Assembly (NCBI GenBank): GCA_003971905.1
Contig: RSEE01000009.1
Coordinates: forward strand, 620,001 to 684,000
Source of the DNA: Moniliella sp. 'wahieum'
Taxonomy: Eukaryota > Basidiomycota > Moniliellomycetes > Moniliellales > Moniliellaceae
Length of the DNA: 64,000 nt
Direction of reading: 5' to 3'
Each line of letters starts with the position of its first letter. Position 1 is the first letter of the stretch. Shown in pieces: positions 22,385 through 32,388 of the stretch. The notes below the pieces were generated by a model. It saw only the letters and a list, made by a program, of their open reading frames with translations. It ran no database searches and had not been told where the DNA came from. A program made the translations under genes and the position numbers.

Positions 22385-22806
22385 ATGCCTTTTGCTGCTG
22401 GTGACGCCAAGAAGGGTGCCGGTCTCTTCAAGACCCGCTGTGCCCAGTGCCACACTGTCGAGGAGGTGGCTCCCACAAGGTCGGCCCCAACCTCCACGGC
22501 CTCTTTGGCCGCCACTCGGGCCAGGCCGAGGGCTACGCCTACACCGAGGCCAACAAGAAGGCCAACGTGCTCTGGGAGGAAACACCCTCTTCGACTACCT
22601 TCTCAACCCCAAGAAGTACATTCCCGGCACCAGTATGTCTTCTCTTCCTCTCGCCTTGTCTCCTACCCTCCCCTCCACGCCTCGTTCCCATTCTCACACG
22701 TTCTTCCCTGTTTTCTCCTCTTCTTTCTCGCAGAGATGGCCTTTGCTGGTCTCAAGAAGGAGAAGGACCGCACGACCTCATCACCTACCTCAAGGAGAGC
22801 TGCTAA
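22385..22806 (+). CDS. CYC1: cytochrome c, with three one-base frame breaks
   Basis: Electron carrier between complexes III and IV in the mitochondrial intermembrane space. The haem site CAQCH (near 22440) follows GAGLFKTRC. Downstream the family sequence [40 protein letters not shown] and [13 protein letters not shown] is plain, ending in YLKESC. The intron at 22633-22733 (GTATGT...GCAG, 101 bp) restores Thr-Lys-Met in phase. As written the frame breaks at three places: a GG at 22465 where GGG is expected, AAA at 22580 for AAAA (or an equivalent missing base), and a single C at 22773 for CC. About 107 residues once read through, the usual length. The haem-axial His and the Met of KMAF are present. 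Confidence 0.93.
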
Positions 22807-23771
22807 GTCTATCCCCGCTTGCCTCGCTCCTGTCGTCATGCCTGTCCCCATTGCCGGGATGTGATCTAGCCCACCTGGGCTCCTTCCTCTTGGGCATGCA
22901 AAATGCAAAAACACAAAGTATGCGCGAACGTGCTAGTACTCTGTCTATTCTTGGTTGTGACGGCGAGGTGTGTGTCGCGACGTCTGTTCCTGTAGACCTC
23001 GGGTGCCCATGGCACATGCATAGTTCCTATTTGTGGATTCTCTTTAGGCTTTGCTACCTACACGTTGCCCGCGCTTCGTGGCATGTCGGTAGTACGTGCG
23101 ATCAAAGTGGTGTTGGTGCCAGCGACAACGATCCACGTTCCCGTCGGAAACGGATCCATTAAAGCCAAGAATATCAGAGCGGGCATTTTCAACGTGGGAA
23201 GCTTTACCGGCGACGAGGGTCAGGAGAAGGACAGCGTGCAGGAAATATCTACAATGTAATCGGACGCGATGGAAGGCTTGGGAATGACGTTCCAGCTTCG
23301 AGCTGGCGACGGCGAGGGCGGGGGGATGGGGTGGAAGAGCGTGGGGGGAAGGGGGAGTTGCAAACAGCACGCGTCCACGGGCCTAGTGAGCAGGGTGGAA
23401 AGCTACAGTGGGCAGTAAGGAGCGTGCGACAGGTAGGTTTAGCACCTATGTGAGCAGGAAAGCGCGGGGCAAGAGGATGAGAGGGAAAAGGAAGACGAAA
23501 AGTATGAGCGGCGCGGGAAACGATCACGTTCGATCGACGATCGATGGTGGGATAGGACAAAAATGCGACAGGGACAGGGACGAGGATGGGATTCTCCTCC
23601 CATGGCGCCCATGAAAGGGGCATAGAACGACGGGGTGGGTAACGACAAGTAGCGAACCTAGGAAGCAGCCGCCCAATGACGGACAGCCAAAACCAGCAGG
23701 ACAAACTAAAACCAACATCGTAGTCCCAACAGAGGAGGCGATGGAGAAAACCGAAACTCGGTGGAAACAGG
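22807..23771. other. intergenic between convergent genes
   Basis: Lower GC than the flanks, with no supported gene. It contains the two 3' untranslated regions. Confidence 0.4.
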
Positions 23772-25428
23772 TCAAGGCGCAGGTTCCCGCGCGATCGTCG
23801 GCGATGCTGCGCCAGAGTTTTGAGCAACTTGCTTGATTTGCAGTGTCTCTTTGATCCACGAGGCCATGTCCACATCGTCGTCGCTCTCTGCTCGTGCCCG
23901 GTCTTCCAGCAGGAAAGGGTGGTTGAGCAAGTCGGCATACGAAGCACGCTCATTTGGGTTCTTGGCCAAACACCGCCGACGAAATCGTTGGCCTGCGCCG
24001 AGTAGCCTGGCGGCAACGTGGCGGGTCACCCCATACGATCGCCTGCAGCTGGGCAAAGACATCCGAGTAGGTCTCGGGCGGGTAAGGGTACCCTCCCTTG
24101 GCAATTTCTACTATGCTCAACCCCAACGACCACACGTCGGCGGCGACGGTATAGGTGGAAGTGACTTGCTGTGGGTCGATCCGCTCGGGCGCCATGTAGG
24201 ACTGGCAACCAATGTTGGTCTTGGCCAAAGATTTTTCCAGTTCGCCCGACACACCAAAGTCGCAGAGCTTGACTTGGCCTTGCGTATTGACCAATACATT
24301 CGTCGGTTTCACGTCGCGGTGGATGATGTTGAGGCTATCTTTGAGGAAGCGGAGACCCGAAACCATCGACCACGCGATCCGCGCCAACACTGGTTCCGGA
24401 ACATGGCGGCCCGGTACGCAGAGCTTGTCGAGGCTGCCGGCATCCATGTTCTCCATGCAATAGTACACGCATCCTTCAACAAAAAACGCCCCGTAAAACT
24501 CGACAATCTGCGGCGCCACTGCTCGATGCAAAATGTCAAGCTCCATAATGATCGCCTTGAGTTTGGGGTCGTCGAGTTCGAGCCGGATCTCCTTCATGGC
24601 CATCAGAACCTTGGTCTTGGTGTGGCGGACTTTGCGCACTACCGTAGTTGCCTCGTCCAAGCTCGTTCAACAGCTCAAAGTCCTCCAGCTGGATGTGGAA
24701 GGTGGTGCCATTGCCAAACTCGACGCCATGGGCATGGAGAATGGCCTTGTCGGCAAACTTGAGGCGACCGTCCGTATCGACAATGTTACTGTACTTGTCG
24801 AACGCAGTCGACAGCTTCCCGCCTTCGGATGCGGCGGCCAAAGGGCCAGGCGGGGCCAAGCGCCGCCCGCCGGGTACGGGCGCACCGGACGCTGTGCCGG
24901 CCAAGTCGCCTAGACGGAGGGGGGGCCCACGACGCCGGCCGGCCAAGCCACGCCGGGAGGCACGCGGCCGCCCGCGACCGCTCCAGGAGCGCCGATGCCA
25001 CCGACCGTGGCAGGGGGCAAGCCGGGGCGGGGAGGGGCAGGTCGATCAGAGCGCATCTCAGAGCCGCGTGGGTCGTAGGCACCGACCGAGCGGTGGACAG
25101 AGGAGCAGCGCTGCCGGGGGGGGGCGGAGCGGTGTGGCACCCGGCAGGCCTCCCAACCGCGGCGCGCCGGGCCGCACCATCCCTCCGGGCCGTGCGCCGG
25201 GCATGGCGCCGGGGAGTGCGCCGCCAAGGCCGGGCAGACTCCTGCCGGGCGCTGCGCCGGGGGGCGGACGGATGCCGGCGGCGGCAAAAGGGCGTGTGGA
25301 GGGGCCGGAGGCGGAGGGGGCGCTGCGCTTGAGCGGCGGGGGCGGGTGGTGGGGAGGGGAAGCGGGCTTGGTGGGCCGAGGGACAGGTCGGCGGCGCTGG
25401 CGGCGAGGTCCGCAGACGAGTCGGACAT
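23772..25428 (-). CDS. PBS2: MAP kinase kinase, Pbs2-like (HOG pathway)
   Basis: A dual-specificity kinase that in fungi activates Hog1 under osmotic stress. From an ATG at 25428 a long Pro/Ala/Gly-rich N-terminus leads to KYSNIVDTDGRLKFADKA and HGVEFGNGTTFHI, a block typical of Pbs2, then the Gly loop ELGRGNYG. Catalytic motifs are AMKEIRLEL (Lys), IIHRDVKPTN, CDFGVSG, SLAKTNIGCQSYMAPERI (activation loop with Ser and Thr) and DVWSLGLS. The C-lobe ends LLNHPFLLEDR. Frame breaks lie just after the Gly loop (near 24645), at 24020 (GG for GGG) and at 23978 (G for GG); reading through gives an intact kinase. The N-terminal 500 bp changes frame more than once. Confidence 0.92.
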
Positions 25429-25696
25429 GGCAGGGCGTGGTGGGGTGGTGGGGGTGGTGGGGATGGTGGGGATGGATGGAGGCGCTGGCGGGTGGCGGCG
25501 GCGGCGGACAGTGTGGTCTGGTGCGGCTGCGGCCGGTCGGAGCGCTGAACGTTCAAGTTGGAGCGACGCCGGCCGGATTCCGCGGGGCGGAATGGGGCGC
25601 GGCGGCGACTCGTGACTGCGCGGCGTCGGGCGGCGGCGATCGATGGGGCAGCGATGCGCGCATCCATCCCGGCATCCATCCCGCCCGCAACCGCCC
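25429..25696. promoter_or_regulatory. divergent promoter, PBS2 and PIN-domain gene
   Basis: 268 bp between opposed start codons. It contains G/GGT-rich runs (25440-25500) and CATCC repeats just before the plus-strand start. No TATA box is seen. Confidence 0.45.
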
Positions 25697-27938
25697 ATGC
25701 CGCCGCCGGCCGAGAGCGTGGAGGAGCGCGAGGCGCGGCAGGCGAGGATGAGCGCCGCCATGGGGCGCATGTTCCTCGCCGACCGCGTTGCCAAGCTTGA
25801 GCAGCAGACCGCCTCCGCCGGCCCAGCGCGTCCTCGGGCCCCGCGCCCCCCGCCGTGGCGGCTTTGCGGGTCGCGGTGGTCTCCCCCTGGCGGCTTTGCG
25901 GGCCGTGGTGGTTTTCATCCTGGCGGATTTGCCGGCCGCGGTGGTTTTCATCCGGGCGGCTTTGCGGGCCGCGGTGGTGGTGTTGGTGGTGGGTTTGGTC
26001 GAGGTGGCGCGCGAGGCGGCGGGGCGGGTGGCATGGGCGCTCGAGGCGGTTGGGCTGGTGGCCTGGGCACTCGAGGCGGTTGGGCTGGTGGCCCGGGTAT
26101 GGGGCCTGGCCGCGGCGACACATGGCCGCGGTGGCACTCGGCTCCCGTGCACGGCGGCGAGGAGGCGTCTCCTTTCCCTGCGCGCACATCTTCCGCCTTC
26201 GTCCCGCCTGCTCCGCCATCCCCACCCGCTCCGCCGGTCACACCTCCGCCGCCACTGCTTTCAGACTCTGTGATGTCCTCTTCGCCTCGATCGGCTGCCA
26301 CACCGATCGATTTGTCTCCACATCCGGCACCTCCCCCGGTGCTTCCCGCGGCAGCCCCTCCGCCTCCCGTGCTACCCATGCGACGCATCGAGGGGGCGCG
26401 CATCGTGGACGCCAGCGTCCTCGTCTACTCGCTGCGCACGGTTCATGACCTAGTGCAGGCCAAGCGATGGCGGATTGTGGTGCCGCTGGACGCACTACAC
26501 ACGCTCGACCGGCTCAAGTCAGCGCGGGACCCGCTGGTGACCCATGCGGTGCGCCGAGCGATGCGGTTCATCGATACTTACCTTGTTTCGGGCGGGGGCG
26601 ACAAACCTGCCCTTGTGAGCCAGCGACCCACCGAACAGGCGAGCTGGGACGCGGTTCTGGAGCGCTTTGCGAATGATGAACACGAGCGCGTGGACGAGGC
26701 GGAAGAGAGCCAGGACGAGGGCAGTTCCTCATCGTCTGCGTTCAGCTCCGTCTCATCCGCGGCCTCCTCCAGTGCTTCATCCTATCCGCCTCGGGTTCAG
26801 ATTTCTCCTCCTGGGCCGGCTCGTTGCCCGGCGACGCAAGCTTCGACCCGGAGCAGCTCCCACCTTGGATCAAGGCGACGCTGCGCTGCGCTGCTTTTTA
26901 CGCCGCCCAAGACGCCCTCCTCTTGGTTGCCCATCCACCGCCTTGGGAAGCGACCCAGCCTGTCAACGCGCAAGAATTGGAGCCGATCGATGGACATTTG
27001 CTCCTGCGAGCTGCCCACCGCGCGGGCCTAACGGTCGAGGTTGCACCCACCTCCCAAACCTGGTTGGCTATCGCGCGAGGCCAGCCTCCCTCGTCTGGTC
27101 CACACCGCCACCACCATCACCACCATCATCATCACCATCACCCTCCTCATCCTCATCCCATCCTCATTCGCATCCTCGTCCCCCTTCCCCACCCTCACAC
27201 CACCCTCCGCACCATCATGCGCGCCACCCTGCCCACCATCCGCACCACCATTCCCCCCGTTCCATTCCCATTCTTCTCATTCTCATTCGCATTCGCATTT
27301 CATTCCCATTCCCATTCCCATTCCCAGTCCCAGTCCCTCGACCAGCACCATCCGTCACCCGATTCTCACCCCCATGCCCCTTTTCACCATGATCATCACC
27401 ACGATTCCCCTCGTCGTCCACGCGATGCCATTTCGGGACCGAACTCCAACTCGCGCCCCAAGATGGAGAACGTGCGGCGAAGAAAAGCAGGAGACAGAAC
27501 CGAGAAGCCAAGACGGCACGGTACTGAACCTGGTTCGCAGTTGATGTCGCAGGAGGCACAGGGGAAAAGAAGGAGGAGCCGGAGCAAGAGCAAGAGCAAA
27601 AGCAGGGGAGGAGCCGGACAAGGACGCGGAGGATCAGGAGCAGAAGAAGGAGGCAGGGGGACCCCCCTTACCGCCTACCTTGGCATCCGTTCCGCCCCCG
27701 CATTTCCGCAGGGCCAGGCTTGTTGGGTGGGATGCCATACAACCCTTTCCCCGCGCTGGGCGCATCCACGTCCTCCCCTGCTTCCTCGCACTCGCGCCCT
27801 GCAGCTCGAGACGACACAGCGCACGCCGCGTCCGAACAGGAAGCCAATTTCCCCTCCTTGCCATCGGTCCCGAAGCAAGAAGAACTGCGCTCGGGGGTGC
27901 TCCGCGCCGCCATGCCAACACCACGACGCAGACGGTAA
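25697..27938 (+). CDS. PIN-domain protein with RGG-like repeats
   Basis: The ATG at 25697 opens a charged helix (ESVEEREARQARMSAAMGRM). A Gly-rich block with GGFAGRGGFHP repeats (25880-26110) resembles an RGG RNA-binding region. After a Pro-rich linker a PIN-like domain begins: ARIVDASVLVYSLRTVHDLV (near 26400) with the first acidic residue, IVVPLDALHTLDRLK with a second, then AVRRAMRFIDTYL. A Ser-rich insert follows. After a one-base shift near 26815 the domain continues with PPWIKATLRCAAFYAAQDAL and LLRAAHRAGLTVEV. PIN domains are typically metal-dependent ribonucleases. A poly-His run (about 11 residues, near 27105-27141) and charged repeats precede the C-terminus, PTPRRRR at 27938. Confidence 0.65.
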
Positions 27939-28217
27939 TTGATTGGTCGGGTTGTTGAGAGCACACAAGTGGGCGTAGCAAGAAAGGGGTAGAAAGGAAG
28001 GAGAGCAATGGGCAGCTTCGTAGATGCACGCTACCGCAAGCAAGCTGCACATGCACACACATACATACAGATGCAGGGGGATTACTACGAAATGTTCCTA
28101 ACCAGCACGAAAAAGACCGCCTGGATCGGACTAGAAGACGCGTCCACCATTGGTACGATAGCCGAGACGAGGTCCGGGTGGCTTCGCTTCCCGGTCCCTC
28201 GCGTCCGCGCTGATGAA

Positions 28218-31200
28218 TTATTCCCAGCCAAACTGATGTAGGCAACGCGCAAACCCAGTTGGATCCCCCTCGACCGTCGCGAATAGCCGTTCCACCTCCA
28301 TCCGACGCAAGTGCGGATGCGCCGAGAGCACGGCCAAGAACCGTGCCTCGATCTGTTGCCGTGCCCGCCGCGCACTCATCTCGGGCCCCATCCAATACGC
28401 CACATGCCGGCGCGCCAGACCATAGTCGTGCTGCAAAGCGCGGATTTGGCGCTGAAACGCGGCGTGCGCCTCGGAGCGGGCCATGCTGTGCCGCCCCGTC
28501 GCACGGGAATGGGAACGAGAATGAGAACGGGTCGAACGCGAACGCGAATGCGAATGCGAGCGTTCGCTCCCGGTCCGCACCGAACCAGAAGGAGACATCA
28601 GAGACGCTTGCCTGGCCCGTTTCCTGGGTGGCCTAGCCGCCACTCCATGCCCGTCAAGCGATCTCCGTCTCCTTTGATCGCCTCCTCTTGGTCTTGGTAT
28701 TGGCCATGCTCTTGCTCTTCGTCGTCTTCTTCCTTGCCCTCCTCCTTCTGACGCCCATTCGCTCCCGCGTTTTCGCCGTCGATCCTGGGCCGGGTCTTGG
28801 TCCTGGGCCGCATGGTGCGCGGACGCGTTCGAGCGAGAGCGCGCGGTGCGGGTCTCCGTGCGTGCTGACGCGGGCGTGGGTACCTCCTCCACTGTTTGTA
28901 GCTGGGAAGGAGGGGAGTGGAACGCATGGTAGGCCAACGAGGCCTCAGCTTCCAGTGTATCCACCATCCGGGGCAGCGGGGGCAAACTCCACTGGGTCTC
29001 GGACTGGGCGTCATCGTCGGGCATCTGGCTGGGCAGCGGCTCTCTTCGTATTGGCCCTTGCGTCCGGGTAGGCATCGCGTTAGGAGGCAGGTCGAACGAG
29101 CCATCTTGCCCGCTGTCTTGCCTTGGGCTGTCCTGCGTCTCCTCCCCCTGCTCTCGGCTCGCTCTGGGCGCTCCCTCGGGCGCTCGCTCCGGTGCTTTCT
29201 CGGGAGCGTTCGGGGTACCAGTGCCGGCACCCCACCCCTCCCCAAGCGCAGATCCCTGCGTAGTGGGAAGCTGGCCCACCGACTCATCCACCGTCTGTGC
29301 CTGTGTCGTGCCTGGGAATGTGTCTGTGCCCCCAACCACGCCAAGTCCGACGAAGTAGGTCCACCGGCGGAGCTCGACGGGTCGGACGTAACCGACGCCA
29401 GGAAGGTCGGCGCGCCGAAAGCAGGCGGCAGCACGGCGGTAGAGGGTGGGGGATGGGAGGACCAGGACAGCCGAGGACTCGGTTTCGAGCGAGGCGGGCA
29501 GGTGGGAGAAGAGCGACTGGGTCTCGAGACCGATACGGTACGAAGGGGTATGAGACACGGAGCGGGCCGAGGGAGATGGGTGGGGGGAAGGGAGGCTGGC
29601 TGGGTCCGGTGGGGCCGCGGCGGTTGGGAGGGGTAGTGCCGGGCACCGGCCCCGGCAGCTGGTCGACCGCGGCTGAGGCAGAACGCCATCCAGGAGCAGA
29701 CACAGCGGGGGAAGGCCGTGGGCGCAGGAGGGGGGGCCTCGTCGCCCAGCTCCAATTGGGCCTCTCCCTGCTTGTCTTCGTCGTCCTCGGATTGTTCTGG
29801 AGACATGGAAATCCGGAGCGAAGGCGAGCGAACGTACCGCCTGCGCACCTCGTGCTCCTGTTCCTGCTCTGCCTCGCTGGTGGTCGAGCGGCTCACCTCA
29901 TTTGACTCGTTCACTTTCGATTCGCTGTTGCCCGTGCGCGCCTCTTCCTCCACGCCGTCGTCGTCTGCAGGGGAGGAGGGCGGGGTCGTTTGGCCCTCCC
30001 GCCGGGTGGGTTCGTCCGTCCAAACCGACGCATTCCCTCCTCGCCGTCGCTTGGCCAAAAGGGCATTTGACTCGGCTATCGAGTGGGTTGAAGGAGGGGA
30101 CGGAGCGTCTCCATGCGCAGGCTCCAGTTCAGGAGAAGTGCTGTCTGGGGTTTCATCTGCGGTCTCGGTTGTGTTGGTGTTGTGTGGTTGTGGTTGCGGC
30201 TGCGACTGCGTTTGGTTTTGGGTCCAAGGCCACGTTCAAGCTCGACGCCGGCCTCGCCTCTTCGGCCTCGCCGCCCCGTTCGAGGTTTTGCACTGCGTGG
30301 GCACGCAGTTCCTGGTCAACGTCATTCGCCCTGGGAGCCAGGACAATGGTGGATCGGTCTCGGGTGCCTCAGAGAGGGACGAGCTAGATGCCGAGCTAGG
30401 TAGAGAGATTATCTGGACGGGGCTGTCGTCCGGCCCAGATTCAGCAACTGCGCCCAACGTGGCCCCGGGCCCCGTAACGTTCCGAACACGCGGCCCGGGT
30501 TCGAACCGTAGCGGTTGGGGCGATAGGACGGAACGTCACCTTCCAAGCTCGGAAGTCCAGGCTGGCTAAGACCAAAGTAGGACGGCTCGGTGACCGACTC
30601 GGTTCTCCGACGCACCCCCGTTCCGACCAAGGCGTCCGGCCTGTCGGTGCCCTGGACGGGCGGGCCGTGACCCCCGAGGGCGAAAATAAGGTCTGGTAGG
30701 ACTGGCGGGACGAGCGAAATTGCGTGGGTCGCACTTGGCTCCAACTTGGGGGTTGTGGCCGAGACTGAGAGTTAGGCTGAGGGCGGGGCGGGGCGAGCGC
30801 CGCAGAGCCAGAGGACATGTGGACGGTTTGGGTCGGGCCACTGGGGAGAAAGGGTTGGGTGGGGATGGAAGCCGTGACTCGACGTGGAGATCGAGGGTTA
30901 GGGTGAGGGTAGGCTGAGGCTGAGATTGATGCGGTGATACGCGTGGGGGTGGTAGTGGTGACGGGGAGCGTCCCGCGGTGGATGCGGAGAGGAGGGGAGG
31001 AAATTTTCGCCAGTAACAGACTGGGTGCCTGGGCTGATACCCGTCCCCTTCCCCTGATCCTTCCCCTGCTCCTTCTCCACTTCATCTTCTTCCAATTCGT
31101 CCACCTCTCCTCGTCCTTGTTTTCCGTGCCCTCTTCGTCCTCCGCTTCTTCCTCTTCCTCCTCGTCCTCCGAGGCAGTCGAGAGGGTACGGAAGTGCAAA

Positions 31201-32091
31201 GCAAGTTCAGTATAGATGGCTGGGTGGTGCTCGTAATGCATCCTCCATTCCTCGGGGGTGGGGCCGTCGGAACCTAAGGAAAAGGGGTCAGCCGTGCAAA
31301 ACGATTAGGGATTGCAGGGCGGACAAGGAATACGTACCAATTCTGCTAGCTCGATGAAGAACCGATCAGGGGGCGAGCGGAGCGAGCGACAGCCGCGCCC
31401 CCGATGGGGTGGTCGACGCGCCGGATGAGGGGAGAGGGCGATGGAGCTGAACGACATCGTCGGGAATGAGGTGGGAGAGCATGGCGGCCAGTTGGTTCTG
31501 CATGTCGGGCGAAAGCACGAGCTGGGCCCTTGCTGCCCCTGGAGGACTGGAATGCTGCGGAGGACCAGATGGCGGTGGCGCAGATAGAGCGAGTGGGCGG
31601 GGCCTGTGCTTCCCCGTTATCCCTCTCCACTTCCGCGGGCAGGGGAAAGAAGAGAGGCAGTTGTGGCGGTTCATACGCGGGTTCGGGACGAGGAGTAGGA
31701 GCAGCAACATCAGGCGGGGCAGCAACATCAGGGACAGCAACATCAGCAGGAGCAGATTTGGATTGGGCTGGGCAGAGGAGCGGAGGCGATTGACGCGGTA
31801 GCGGAGGTTGAGGCCGCGGTCGAGATTGTCGCGGATGAAGGACTGGTAGGAGGCCGGCGTGTGGCGCGGGTTAATCGCATGGAGCATCTTAGCCGCCGCT
31901 AGGCCGCCCCAGGGGGTGCTGATGCCGGCCAGGCCATTGACGATGTACTGCTGGTCGTGCTGGGTAAAGGCAAGGCGCCTGGCGTGATGCGCACGTCAGC
32001 CACCAGCGCCGCACACGAGCATGGAGGCGGGGGATACGCACTGGGTCGAGCGGGCATTCATGGTGCCGGGCGTGGGCCCGCTGCGGGACAT
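28218..32091 (-). CDS. Myb/SANT-like DNA-binding protein, possibly Rap1-like
   Basis: Exon 1 (MSRSGPTPGTMNARSTQ, ATG at 32091) joins in phase across a 63-bp intron (31979-32041, donor GTGCGT) to RLAFTQHDQQYIVNGLAG. A Myb-like helix set follows: STPWGGLAAAKMLHA, NPRHTPASYQSFIRDNL. A second intron probably lies at about 31271-31335, before SDGPTPEEWRMHYEHHPAIY. A Glu/Asp-rich acidic run, Ser/Pro linkers and a Ser-Arg-His-rich stretch (near 28500) lead to a C-terminal helical domain: FQRQIRALQHDYGLARRHV and HPHLRRMEVERLF, ending FGWE. Myb plus acidic linker plus C-terminal helical domain recalls the telomere protein Rap1, but this is inference. No N-terminal BRCT was found. Several frame shifts occur between 29560 and 31300. 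Confidence 0.55.
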
Positions 32092-32304
32092 GATCCCTGG
32101 CTGGATGCGCGCGGCAGCGGCGGAGACGGTGGAGAAGAAGCGCGGGAGAAGGCGTCGACGGACAAATGACAGTTGCGCGCGTGGTAGAACTCCCGTGGAC
32201 GGGGCGCGTCGCAACCCTAGTCTATCATCTGCCGATTACTTCAGCAGATGCTCTTGCTTGTGCTGGGATCACCATATACACTTTCCCCCTCGGTCATTCA
32301 CCTC

Positions 32305-32388
32305 GCCTCTTTGGCTCAGTGGTAAAGCATCTCACTAGTACCCTGTGCTGGTATGAGAAGATCGGTCGTTCGATTCGGCCAAGAGGCA
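32305..32388 (+). tRNA. tRNA-Thr (anticodon AGU) with 12-nt intron
   Basis: Acceptor arms GCCTCTT and AAGAGGC pair fully. The D arm contains GCTCAGTGGTAAAGC. The anticodon stem TCTCA/TGAGA closes loop CTAGTA...A, with AGT at 32337-32339. The 12-nt intron (32341-32352) is one base 3' of the anticodon. The T arm is GGTCG-TTCGATT-CGGCC with one T-G pair. TTTCTTTTTT follows, a Pol III terminator. Confidence 0.9.

Noticed and set aside
22385-22806. programmed ribosomal frameshifting in cytochrome c
   Set aside because: Three different sites without a shared slippery motif, and similar breaks in many other genes, fit consensus error far better.
23833-24762. 309-codon plus-strand open frame
   Set aside because: Antisense of the PBS2 kinase domain.
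24786-26225. 479-codon minus-strand open frame spanning PBS2 start and the PIN gene
   Set aside because: It crosses a divergent promoter and is Pro/Arg/Ala noise over most of its length. Only its left part overlaps the true PBS2 N-terminus in places.
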